Positions 1 through 9,199 of a stretch of DNA of 64,000 bases are shown here, piece after piece (position 1 is the stretch's first letter; each line of letters starts with the position of its first letter). A program made the translations under genes and the position numbers. This stretch comes from Chryseobacterium gleum (lineage in GTDB: Bacteria; Bacteroidota; Bacteroidia; Flavobacteriales_D; Crocinitomicaceae), in assembly GCA_945888595.1 (NCBI GenBank), contig CAMDAO010000002.1:1-64000 (forward strand), given 5' to 3'. The notes under the pieces are model-generated. The model was not told where the DNA came from and did no database searches. It saw only the letters and a program-made list of their open reading frames with translations.

Positions 1-106
1 TCAATTTAACAACTCCAGCACCTCAAAATAAAATAATCCCACAATTTAAGCAAATCAGTAGTAATCATTAAATTAAAACATTAACTTTAATCATTAAATT
101 TAGTGG

Positions 107-523
107 ATGGATTTTAAAAATTTACAAGAACAGATACTTTTTACTCACAACGAACTTTACCTAAATGCTGTTAAATCGATTAACATTCATCTTTCAATCA
201 GAAATTGGCTAATTGGATATTACATAGTTGAATTTGAACAAGAAGGGGAGGATAGAGCGAAATATGGTTCAACTATTATTAAAGAATTATCAAAAAATAT
301 TCAAATAAAAGGACTAGGAGAAACCAATTTAAAGCAATGCCGAAAATTTTTTATAGTATATCCTGAAATAAGTCAGTCAGTAACTGACTTATTCAAAAGT
401 AATACGATTTATCCGGTGAGCTTAAAAAGTCAGTTAATGACTGTCTTTTCTTTTTCTCAAAAAAGTAAATTAATAACATATGAACAAAAAATTAAAACTC
501 TGGGAATTAGATCGGGTATCTGA
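107..523 (+). pseudogene. DUF1016 (YhcG-like/PDDEXK) N-terminal domain fragment, truncated
   Basis: Translation resembles the DUF1016 N-terminal domain (NWLIGYYIVEFEQEGEDRAKYGSTIIKELS..). The ORF is only 138 aa, lacks the usual C-terminal nuclease part, and runs into the next gene's start at 480. Confidence 0.6.
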
Positions 524-1010
524 AGAACAATTTAAGCAGCAGGAAAAATTTCCAATTATTGTTATTCTTGACAACATCAGAAGTTTAAATAATATTGGCT
601 CTTTCTTTCGGACTTCGGATGCTTTCAATGTAGAGAAAATTTATTTGTGCGGTATTACGGCAACTCCACCGCATAGAGATATTCAAAAGACAGCGCTAGG
701 AGCAACAGAATCCATGATTTGGGAGCATCGAGCATCTATCATGGATGTTGTAAATGAACTGAAAACCCAACAAATAAAAGTATGTAGCATCGAACAAGCA
801 GAGAAAACTACTTTTTTGCAAGATGTGAAGGATTTACCAAAAGCAAAATATGCTTTGGTGTTTGGAAATGAAGTCGATGGCGTGGATCAAGAGGTAATTA
901 ATGCGTCGGATTATATCGTCGAAATTCCACAGTTTGGAACAAAACACAGTTTAAATGTAAGTGTTTGTGCTGGAGCAGTTTTATGGGAATTTGCCAAGAG
1001 AAATATTTGA
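480..1010 (+). CDS. TrmH/SpoU family RNA methyltransferase
   Basis: Motifs LDNIRSLNNIGSFFRTSDAF, FGNEVDGV and IPQFGTKHSLNVSVCAGAVLWE are typical of SpoU/TrmH enzymes. Confidence 0.9.
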   Translation: MNKKLKLWELDRVSEEQFKQQEKFPIIVILDNIRSLNNIGSFFRTSDAFNVEKIYLCGITATPPHRDIQKTALGATESMIWEHRASIMDVVNELKTQQIKVCSIEQAEKTTFLQDVKDLPKAKYALVFGNEVDGVDQEVINASDYIVEIPQFGTKHSLNVSVCAGAVLWEFAKRNI

Positions 1011-1105
1011 CAAATATAGAAAGAAGAAGGAATCCAAGATGGTACCCTTATTTTAATAATTTCAGTAATGAATTTATCTAGCAAACATCTATTTTTCTAT
1101 AGTTT

Positions 1106-1729
1106 TTAATTTACCAAAGAAAAATCAAAAAACTTCTCGCGAATAATTTTAACCAATTTTGGCAACAAAATTTTCACTCTTTCTTTTACTTTATCATTGT
1201 CGTGTAAAACAAGAATATCGCCCGCCGAGATTTGTTTTTTTGCTTTTTTCAGAATCAAGTCAATAGAAACTTTTGGGTCATAATCGTAGGACAGCCAAGA
1301 CCACATAATAATTTTGTATTCTTTTGACAAAAGATAGGATTGCCAAATTTTTAATCTTCCGTATGGTGGTCGAAAAAGAGGACTTTTTACAAGAAGATGG
1401 GTGTCTGAAATTGATTTTTTATAGCTTGTAAAAGACATATTGTTGGCCTTGTCATGATTCATCGTATGATTGCCGACCGCATGTCCTTCTGAAATTATCC
1501 TTTCAAATAGTTCGGGATATCGAATCACATTGCTTCCGACGCAAAAGAAAGTTGCTTTGATATTTTCATTTTTCAAATAGTCTAAAATCCAAGGCGTAAT
1601 TTCAGGATTTGGACCATCATCAAACGTTAAGTATACATTTTTTAGTGAGCGTGAAAAACCCCACGTTCTTCGAGGAAAAATCCAGGAAAAGAAACGTGGG
1701 GTTTTAAATAATTTCATATTTTGGGGCAC
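1106..1729 (-). CDS. polysaccharide deacetylase family protein (NodB-like)
   Basis: Motifs VYLTFDDGPNPEITPWIL, GNHTMNHD and FRPPYGR. Confidence 0.92.
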   Translation of the reverse strand: MPQNMKLFKTPRFFSWIFPRRTWGFSRSLKNVYLTFDDGPNPEITPWILDYLKNENIKATFFCVGSNVIRYPELFERIISEGHAVGNHTMNHDKANNMSFTSYKKSISDTHLLVKSPLFRPPYGRLKIWQSYLLSKEYKIIMWSWLSYDYDPKVSIDLILKKAKKQISAGDILVLHDNDKVKERVKILLPKLVKIIREKFFDFSLVN

Positions 1730-1730
1730 T

Positions 1731-4700
1731 TTATCTTAGTGCTGAATCCGGAATATCCATTTGTTGAATCATTTTTTCCATATCCACCGCTTCTTGATTA
1801 TTTGGCGCTGGAGCTTGCTCTCTTGGAGCAGCTAACAAGCCGAAATGAATTCCAATAGCCTCAAGATTATCTTGTAAATCGAAAATCATGTTGGCATACC
1901 TTCCTGCTCCGGAACCTCGTGATGTACTTTCACCATTATCTTCAGCTTTTACTTTCAACTCTGCATAAATTTTAGGGAAAACGGTTCCGTACAATGCTTT
2001 CAATTTTGCTTGTGTTCGTTTTGCCAATAGTCCGTTTGGATCACCAAATTGTGGGTCATAACAGGCCGCTGAAATTTTAAAGTAATTATCTAATGCGGCA
2101 AATAAATCTTTTGAATTACTTCCTGCAAAAAACACATCGCTGTTTTCAAAATATCCAAAAATAGTTTCCATTTGTCTGGCCATTTCTAGACCTAAATCAT
2201 TCGCTGCTTTTTTCTGCCCAGCTTGAAATAATAAAGCAACATAATCTGGTAAAATCCCATCGCTGTAGGCTTCATATTGCAGTGAACCAACATTGTATTT
2301 CTCTCTTGTTGGACTAGGTTCTCCTCCATCAATTACTACACTTGCAGGCATTAATTGTAAGGAGCGCTTGAGTAAATCTCCCGCTTTTTTTCTATACGCA
2401 GGAATATCCGTTTTTGCCGCATTAAATATTTTTTGCATGCTATTTGCTTCATCAATTCTACCAGATTGTCTATATAGATTGATTGTTTTTTGACCCTTAC
2501 GAACAATTGCTTGTGCTTCATCAATTTTGCGCAGATAATCTTCGGCCAACGTTGAAAACTGTGAACGATATTGCGATGTATGTCGTCTCGTATAATAATC
2601 CGTTAAAACTGTCGGATTGCTCATGTCACCATAGACATAATTACTCATTAAGTTCGTATACATTTTATCTGACATCAATCTTTCATTTCTATTATTGATC
2701 GGCGTTAATTCAAATGTCATCCCATTTTGTTTCAAATAACCTCTTTTATACATAGCCATAGAAACATCAGATCCACCTGGGCTAGAGAAGAAAATCCCTC
2801 TTTTCCAATCGTTATTTGCAAGAATATCCAACATCATCACTTGTTCACGAGTAATTCCACGTGCTTCAAAATTAAATCGAAGTTCATCAAAACATTCTCC
2901 TTGCTGATTTTTATTTATAATTCCTGATTTTACAGCATTTACTTTATCGACTGGAAGAATAATTCCGGTAGAAGGTAAGAATCTAACTTTTTGACTTTCA
3001 TTATATAAAATGATATTAGCATCATCTCGTGTAAATTTCATCAAATCATCAATGTTCGCATAATCCCAAGAATTTTCAAACTTCATTAATAAGTCATACA
3101 AAGCTTGTGCTTGTCCTTCTGGAAAAATCGTTGTACCGCTTTGAACACCAGATAATAATTCAAGTCCTGCTTGGAATTTTTCAAAAATATCATCCGAAAG
3201 TGCCGGTTTGGTTTTAGTTGATATGGTTTGTTTTAATAATTCTAATCGAGCACTATTACCAGGATCAGTCGTTATTGAACCTACTAAAGAACTTACTTGC
3301 GTGTTAAAATTGGATAATTCTGCTTCTGCCAGTTGACGGTTATTTTTCAATCTCATATTGATGACATCTTTGATGATTTTCTCACCTGCATTCATAGAGA
3401 ATAAATCAGTCAACCCAATAAACATTACTTGATCCGTATATCCTGCATTCATCAATATTTGATCTTCTGTAAATTTAATTGGCAGTGGATCTGAAGTGTA
3501 CGCTCTCATTTTCATTTGATCCGTATACCAGTCTGTTTGCATTAATGATAAGTTACATACTCGAACATCTGTTTTCAAACCTTCTACCTCTTGCATATAC
3601 CAAAGTGGGAAAGTGTCGTTATCTCCATTGGTGAAAAGGATAGAATTGGGCGTACAAGAATTCAAATAATTAGCTGCTAAATCCCTAGCGGATGTTTTTA
3701 AACTTCTATCATGATCGTCCCATCCCTGCATACCCATAATTACAGGTACAAATAAACCTAAGGCAATTGCCACAAAAGCCCCTTGATTTTCACTTTTTAA
3801 AACTTTCTTTAAGCCTGTCATCAGTGCTAACGCTAATCCTCCAATTAAGAACATGATTACCCAAGAAATAGTGATAGGTTTTGACACTTCACTACTTGCA
3901 TCAAAAATGAAAGCTAGAAATAACCCACCACCAAAAAGAATGGCTATTTTCGTATATTCTTCTTTTCCAAATCGTGTAAATGCTTCGTAAAGACCATAAA
4001 CACCCATTCCAATCCAAAGGGCAAAGAAGTAGAAAGACCCTGCAAATGCATAATCACGTTCTCTTGGTTCCATCGTTTTTTGATTCAAATAAACAACGAT
4101 GGCAAGTCCTGTAAAAATAAACGCCAATAAAACAACGAAAGCATCTTTAGGTGTCCTATAAAAATGAAAAATCAACCCAATAAAACCGAGGATCAATGGT
4201 AAAAAGTAAAATTTATTATTTGATTTATTTTCACCCGTAAAATAAGTTGCGTGCTCATCTTGATTTCCCAAACGAGCATTGTCGACAGCGCTGAATCCAG
4301 AAATCCAGTTTCCTCTCATGTGCTCGCCTCCATGCCCTTGAACATCATTTTGTCGTCCAGAAAAATTCCATAAAAAATACCTCCAATACATCCAATTCAC
4401 TTGATATCTAGCAAAATAGGTCAAGTTTTCTCCGAAAGTGGGTAAGCGCATATCGTCGCTACCAATTTCGGTATCCGCTCCGTCTTTCGTGTCATAACCC
4501 GACCAACTTTTATACCCACTTATTTTAGTAGGATCATCGGCACTATACATTCTAGGAAAAAACGTATTTTGAGAATAAGTAGGAACAACGTGCTCTTGCT
4601 GGCCAACATTGGATTCAAAATAAGTTTCATCTATGGAAAAAGCACCTCCATTTTTCTTCGAAAATCCTTGGGCATCTTTTTCACTTCTGAACGCTTTTAC

Positions 4701-5861
4701 AACATTGTCATTTCCATCTTTAACAACAAATCTTCTCAGAAAAATAGGAGAACGATTACCAAATAAATCGCTTTCATTCATTTGAGAATTCCAATATGGT
4801 CCCGAAAGAATAGGAGAGGAGCCATATTGCTCTCTTTTTAAGTAGGATTTTAAAGTCACTAAATTCTCCGGATCATTTTCATCCAAAGGAGTATTTGCAT
4901 TCGAACGGATAACAATTACAGCGAAAGATCCGTAACCAATCAATAACATAATTAATCCTAAAGTGGCGTTATATAAGATCGTGTTTCCATTTTTTCTAGC
5001 GCGACGAATAATGTATATACAGCCAAGCACCAATGCGCCAAAAAAGAAGAGTGTTCCACTGTAAAATGGCAATCCCAAAGAATTTCTAAACATTACCTCA
5101 AACCACGAAGCGACTGAAATAGAACCAGGAATAACTCCCTCTTGAATGAAGCCAAGAATAAAAATAGACAAGATACCAGTCAGTAAAATTCCTTTCAAAT
5201 TGGCCACTTTTTTGTAGCGGAAATAGATGACAAACCCAATGGCAGGAACAACAAGAATACCCAATAAATGGACACCAATCGCTAAACCTAGAAGAAACAT
5301 TATTAACACCAACCATCTATCAGGCGAATAGGTGATATCCAATTCACCATGTTGCATAATTGCCATTTCTTCATCCCATTTAAGGATTGCCCAGAAAATA
5401 GCAGCGGTAAATAATGAAGCCATTGCATATACTTCACCCTCAACAGCTGAGAACCAGAATGAATCCGAAAACATGTATGCCAAAGAACCCACTAAACCAG
5501 CACCAAGAATGGCAATCATTTCCCCTTTTGACAAGTCTACCTTCGTTTTCAAAGCGACTTTTTTAGCCAATAAAGTAATGGACCAAAACATAAACATAAT
5601 CGACAATGAACTGCTCATCGCTGAAACTCTATTGATACAAACCGCCACATTTATTGGATCAGCGAAGAAAGAAAATAATCGACCAATAATCATAAATAAT
5701 GGTGCGCCCGGAGGATGACCGACTTCTAATTTGTACGCTGTAGTCACATATTCCCCACAATCCCAAAGACTTACGGTATCTTCAATCGTGATAAAATAAA
5801 CGGCAGTTGCGACAATGAATACAAGCCATCCAATAAGTAGATTCAATTTTTTATAATTCAT
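1731..5861 (-). CDS. DUF2723 multi-pass membrane protein (predicted O-mannosyltransferase-like)
   Basis: 1376 aa; N-terminus WDCGEYVTTAYKLEVGHPPGAPLFMIIGRLF is the DUF2723 signature, followed by many TM segments and a long soluble C-terminus. Confidence 0.88.
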   Translation of the reverse strand: MNYKKLNLLIGWLVFIVATAVYFITIEDTVSLWDCGEYVTTAYKLEVGHPPGAPLFMIIGRLFSFFADPINVAVCINRVSAMSSSLSIMFMFWSITLLAKKVALKTKVDLSKGEMIAILGAGLVGSLAYMFSDSFWFSAVEGEVYAMASLFTAAIFWAILKWDEEMAIMQHGELDITYSPDRWLVLIMFLLGLAIGVHLLGILVVPAIGFVIYFRYKKVANLKGILLTGILSIFILGFIQEGVIPGSISVASWFEVMFRNSLGLPFYSGTLFFFGALVLGCIYIIRRARKNGNTILYNATLGLIMLLIGYGSFAVIVIRSNANTPLDENDPENLVTLKSYLKREQYGSSPILSGPYWNSQMNESDLFGNRSPIFLRRFVVKDGNDNVVKAFRSEKDAQGFSKKNGGAFSIDETYFESNVGQQEHVVPTYSQNTFFPRMYSADDPTKISGYKSWSGYDTKDGADTEIGSDDMRLPTFGENLTYFARYQVNWMYWRYFLWNFSGRQNDVQGHGGEHMRGNWISGFSAVDNARLGNQDEHATYFTGENKSNNKFYFLPLILGFIGLIFHFYRTPKDAFVVLLAFIFTGLAIVVYLNQKTMEPRERDYAFAGSFYFFALWIGMGVYGLYEAFTRFGKEEYTKIAILFGGGLFLAFIFDASSEVSKPITISWVIMFLIGGLALALMTGLKKVLKSENQGAFVAIALGLFVPVIMGMQGWDDHDRSLKTSARDLAANYLNSCTPNSILFTNGDNDTFPLWYMQEVEGLKTDVRVCNLSLMQTDWYTDQMKMRAYTSDPLPIKFTEDQILMNAGYTDQVMFIGLTDLFSMNAGEKIIKDVINMRLKNNRQLAEAELSNFNTQVSSLVGSITTDPGNSARLELLKQTISTKTKPALSDDIFEKFQAGLELLSGVQSGTTIFPEGQAQALYDLLMKFENSWDYANIDDLMKFTRDDANIILYNESQKVRFLPSTGIILPVDKVNAVKSGIINKNQQGECFDELRFNFEARGITREQVMMLDILANNDWKRGIFFSSPGGSDVSMAMYKRGYLKQNGMTFELTPINNRNERLMSDKMYTNLMSNYVYGDMSNPTVLTDYYTRRHTSQYRSQFSTLAEDYLRKIDEAQAIVRKGQKTINLYRQSGRIDEANSMQKIFNAAKTDIPAYRKKAGDLLKRSLQLMPASVVIDGGEPSPTREKYNVGSLQYEAYSDGILPDYVALLFQAGQKKAANDLGLEMARQMETIFGYFENSDVFFAGSNSKDLFAALDNYFKISAACYDPQFGDPNGLLAKRTQAKLKALYGTVFPKIYAELKVKAEDNGESTSRGSGAGRYANMIFDLQDNLEAIGIHFGLLAAPREQAPAPNNQEAVDMEKMIQQMDIPDSALR

Positions 5862-6111
5862 ATTCTAAAAATAATTCATGTTCAATACGCGAATTTAGTA
5901 ATATAAACTATTCTGACTTTAATTAAATACCTAAAAATTCCTAAAACATTGTTTTCCGCTAAAAATCGTTCGGTAATTTGGCGCGCTGTATGATAAAAAC
6001 CTTTCCTCAGAAGTCTATGAATGAGGGTCCATAATTAATTGAAAAATAAGAGTCTAATTTCTACTTTTCAGCGAAGATCGGATAAATTTAAAAATAATTG
6101 ATTTTTTACTT

Positions 6112-6139
6112 TTGATTTTCAATTTTCTTTGTAACTTTG
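6112..6139 (+). promoter_or_regulatory. Bacteroidetes-type promoter for tRNA-Gln (TTG-N17-TAACTTTG)
   Basis: TTG at 6112-6114, 17 nt spacer, TAACTTTG at 6132-6139, just upstream of the tRNA; matches the TTG/TAnnTTTG consensus. Confidence 0.7.
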
Positions 6140-6149
6140 CGCCCACAAT

Positions 6150-6222
6150 TGGCCCATGGTGTAACTGGCAACACGTCTGTTTTTGGTATAGAAGAGTCTA
6201 GGTTCGAGCCCTAGTGGGCCAA
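6150..6222 (+). tRNA. tRNA-Gln (anticodon TTG)
   Basis: Acceptor stem TGGCCCA/TGGGCCA, anticodon stem TCTGT/ATAGA with loop TTTTGGT, T-arm CTAGG-TTCGAGC-CCTAG. Confidence 0.95.
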
Positions 6223-6223
6223 C

Positions 6224-6255
6224 AAAAAGTCTTTCAGAAATGGAAGACTTTTTTT
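6224..6255 (+). terminator. Rho-independent terminator after tRNA-Gln
   Basis: AAAAAGTCTT..AAGACTTTTTTT hairpin followed by a T-run. Confidence 0.75.
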
Positions 6256-6428
6256 ATACCTTTTAGTTTTATGGAACAATCCTTAAATCAGGTTAATAAC
6301 AAGTAGGAGTTAATATTTAAGTGTTTTATCATTGTATTTTCCTAGCTCATTTAAATATTAAAACTATATTTGTTGTAAATGAGATTTCTACTAATCTTCA
6401 TTCTACAAACAAATTAAACAATTAAAAA

Positions 6429-6680
6429 ATGAAACGTATTCTGTTTATCTTTTTATTCTTGATGCTCGGAATACGATGTGCCCCAAAACCATATCAGCCA
6501 AATTACAATAGGGAAGTGAGTCATAATTCGGTTATCGCCGCACGAAATACGATGGTTCAAAAACAGGCTGATGGCGAAATACGTCGTATGAATCTCCAAC
6601 GTAAAAAAGCTAGAAAGAGGATGGCTGCTAAGCATAAAAGTAAAAAAGCAGAAAAAAATTCTAAAAAATTGATCCGATAA
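6429..6680 (+). CDS. small secreted/membrane-anchored Lys/Arg-rich protein, hypothetical
   Basis: 83 aa; hydrophobic N-terminal signal, then a strongly basic tail (KKARKRMAAKHKSKKAEKNSKK). Confidence 0.55.
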   Translation: MKRILFIFLFLMLGIRCAPKPYQPNYNREVSHNSVIAARNTMVQKQADGEIRRMNLQRKKARKRMAAKHKSKKAEKNSKKLIR

Positions 6681-6829
6681 TTTTTCTAGTAAAATAACTT
6701 TGACTTTTCATCTAGTAGTAATTATTAGGTTTTCAAAGTCTTTTTACCGTTGCGTTTGTTTTCAAAGTTTGAAGATAAATCAGCAATTTTCTTACATTTG
6801 TAATTGCAAATATCAAATAAAATAAAAGT

Positions 6830-7714
6830 ATGAAAGCATATGTATTCCCCGGACAAGGGGCGCAATTTCCAGGAATGGGGAAAGAACTTTATGATAATTC
6901 TGCCTTGGCAAAAGAAATGTTTTTGAAAGCAAATGAAGTTCTTGGTTTTGATATTGTCAAAATTATGTTTGAAGGAACGGAAGACGAATTAAAGCAAACC
7001 AAAGTAACACAGCCAGCAATATTTTTATATTCAACTATATTGGCAGCTTGCTTAGGAGATTCTTTTCAGCCAGATATGGTTGCTGGTCATTCATTAGGTG
7101 AATTTTCTGCGTTAGTAGCGAACGGAACTTTGCACTTTGAAGATGCTCTAAAATTGGTCTATCAGCGGGCTTTAGCAATGCAGAAGGCATGTGAAATTGA
7201 ACCATCAACGATGGCAGCGATTCTTGGGTTAGAAGATGAGGTGGTAGAGGATATTTGTCAAAAAATAGAGGGTGTTGTGGTAGCTGCTAATTATAATTGT
7301 CCTGGTCAATTAGTGATTTCTGGATCAGTGGCAGCGATAGATGAGGCGTGTGTTAAATTAACAGAGGCCGGAGCAAAACGGGCGCTTGTTCTGCCTGTGG
7401 GTGGAGCTTTTCACTCTCCTTTAATGGAATCTGCAAGAGAAGAGTTAGCTGCTGCAATTGAAAATACGCAATTTAATCAGCCTAAATGTCCAGTGTATCA
7501 AAATGTTACGGCAAATGCGGTTTCAGATCCGTCAGAAATTAAACGCAATTTGGTTTCTCAATTAACAGCTCCTGTGCGCTGGACACAAACAATGAATCAA
7601 ATGATTGCAGATGGCGCAACTGAGGTGATTGAAGCAGGTCCAGGAAAAGTTTTACAGGGATTATTCAAAAAAGTAGATCGAGCTTTCCCTTGTTCTAGCG
7701 CTTCATTGGTGTGA
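6830..7714 (+). CDS. fabD: malonyl CoA-acyl carrier protein transacylase
   Basis: FPGQGAQFPGMGKEL, VAGHSLGEFSALVA and GGAFHSPLM motifs. Confidence 0.97.
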   Translation: MKAYVFPGQGAQFPGMGKELYDNSALAKEMFLKANEVLGFDIVKIMFEGTEDELKQTKVTQPAIFLYSTILAACLGDSFQPDMVAGHSLGEFSALVANGTLHFEDALKLVYQRALAMQKACEIEPSTMAAILGLEDEVVEDICQKIEGVVVAANYNCPGQLVISGSVAAIDEACVKLTEAGAKRALVLPVGGAFHSPLMESAREELAAAIENTQFNQPKCPVYQNVTANAVSDPSEIKRNLVSQLTAPVRWTQTMNQMIADGATEVIEAGPGKVLQGLFKKVDRAFPCSSASLV

Positions 7715-7735
7715 GATTATTATTCTAAAAAATAG

Positions 7736-7772
7736 ATCCCTTGTTCTTTTTAAAGTGCAAGGGATTTTTATT
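7736..7772 (+). terminator. Rho-independent terminator of fabD
   Basis: ATCCCTTG...CAAGGGAT hairpin followed by TTTTATTTT. Confidence 0.75.
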
Positions 7773-7845
7773 TTATTTCATTTTTATGGAATTATATTTC
7801 TTTCTACATCTCACTTGAAAATGTTTAATTTAATAAGTAAAGCGT

Positions 7846-8562
7846 ATGAAGAAAGTAATAATTTTCCTTTTCCTTTCAAGTGGAGGATGGGTATTTGGAC
7901 AAGGATCTCTGGGTGAAGTAATCGGAACGGTTGTAGATTCAAAATCGACTGAGGGTATTTTTGATGCCAAAGTATGGATTAGTGATAATGATAAAATATA
8001 TCAAGCTAAAACGGATCCCGATGGAAGGTTTAGAATCAGCGCTATTCCTGCAGGTAGTTATTTGTTAACTATTAAATCTGAGCTCGACACCATGTTTAAT
8101 ATTCCTGTGCTTGTGGCGGCAGATGGCTTTGGAAGCACAGGTGTTGTGAAATTTCAAAAAATGGTTTCGACTGACATTGGTGAGCATGTAGTAAGCGCAG
8201 TGCATCAAATTATGAAAATTGAAATAACAGCTATTCCAACGTATAAGTTATCTTCAGCCGATATTAAACACAGTCCCAGTAAGTTTTCTATTAAAGATAT
8301 GTTAATCGGCATGTCACCAGAAATCAAAAAATCGGATGATGGAGAACTAATGTTTAGGGGGTCACGCAAAGGGGAAATGTTGTACTTAATTGATGGAGTT
8401 AAAACAAGTTCAATTGGCACAATACCAAGTTGTGCAATCGGAAGTGTGACAGTTTACACTGGAGGAATGCCTGCAAAATATGGAGATACTTTAGGGGGGG
8501 TTGTAATATTAGAAACGAAAAGTTATTTTGATTTACTGAAAGAAAGAAATGCAAATCAATAG
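7846..8562 (+). CDS. carboxypeptidase-regulatory-like domain plus TonB-receptor plug-like protein lacking a beta-barrel
   Basis: Signal peptide; GTVVDSKSTEGIFDAKVWI (CarbopepD_reg-like), then FRGSRKGEMLYLIDGVK and VTVYTGGMPAKYGDTLGGVVILETK (plug-like); ends at 238 aa. Confidence 0.7.
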   Translation: MKKVIIFLFLSSGGWVFGQGSLGEVIGTVVDSKSTEGIFDAKVWISDNDKIYQAKTDPDGRFRISAIPAGSYLLTIKSELDTMFNIPVLVAADGFGSTGVVKFQKMVSTDIGEHVVSAVHQIMKIEITAIPTYKLSSADIKHSPSKFSIKDMLIGMSPEIKKSDDGELMFRGSRKGEMLYLIDGVKTSSIGTIPSCAIGSVTVYTGGMPAKYGDTLGGVVILETKSYFDLLKERNANQ

Positions 8563-8592
8563 GTAAAAATAGTAACTTTTAATTGCCACAAG

Positions 8593-8627
8593 AAAATACG
8601 AAAGATCACATCTTCTCGTATTTTTTT
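8593..8627. terminator. Hairpin terminator between convergent genes
   Basis: AAAATACGA...TCGTATTTTTTT stem with T-tract; A-rich on the other side, so possibly bidirectional. Confidence 0.65.
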
Positions 8628-9138
8628 ATTTTCTCTTGAAAACCGGAACAGTACTGCATGGTTCTCCATACATAATACTTTTCACAACGGGTTGGAGGTG
8701 TTTTACTAATTCAACCATTGAGAAATCGGCAGCAGGAATGTCTGAACAACCTTTGATGATTACTTTTCCATCGATAAATGGTGACAGTGGTTCATTTTTA
8801 ATATTGGTGATGATGATTTGCTTTTGTATATCTTCTTTGTTACCAACTAAATAGGAAGAGGAAACACCATTTAAATGAGAGGAAACAAGCATAAAAGCCC
8901 ACGTTGGAATAATGGCATCTGCTGAACAATGAATATAAACAGCTTTATTGGCATAAAAAGACCAATCATTTTCTTTCACCCATGATCGAAAATCTTTTTC
9001 CTTCAGAACGAGACCTTGCCATAATTGATCCGCAATATCCACTCCTACAATTTCTTGCATCGGTTTGTATTTAGCTAAATCCAAACTGATTAATCCGCTT
9101 TCTGAAACTTTATTTCTAATTTCTTCCATGTCTCCCAT
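8626..9138 (-). CDS. DUF2480 family protein
   Basis: Translation resembles the Bacteroidetes DUF2480 family often found next to SUF genes. Confidence 0.75.
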   Translation of the reverse strand: MGDMEEIRNKVSESGLISLDLAKYKPMQEIVGVDIADQLWQGLVLKEKDFRSWVKENDWSFYANKAVYIHCSADAIIPTWAFMLVSSHLNGVSSSYLVGNKEDIQKQIIITNIKNEPLSPFIDGKVIIKGCSDIPAADFSMVELVKHLQPVVKSIMYGEPCSTVPVFKRK

Positions 9139-9199
9139 CTGTGTCTAAAGTCTAATATCTGCCAGTCTTGTATCTTCTAGTCTAATGTCTTTCCGTCTA
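9135..9199. repeat. degenerate AGAC/AGAT heptad-like repeat spacer
   Basis: Minus strand reads AGTAGACGGAAAGACATTAGACTAGAAGATACAAGACTGGCAGATATTAGACTTTAGACACAGATGGGAGAC, with AGAC/AGAT recurring every ~7-8 nt. Confidence 0.6.

Noticed and set aside
5332-5718. 128-aa plus-strand ORF
   Set aside because: Lies entirely inside the strongly supported DUF2723 gene on the other strand; antisense artefact.
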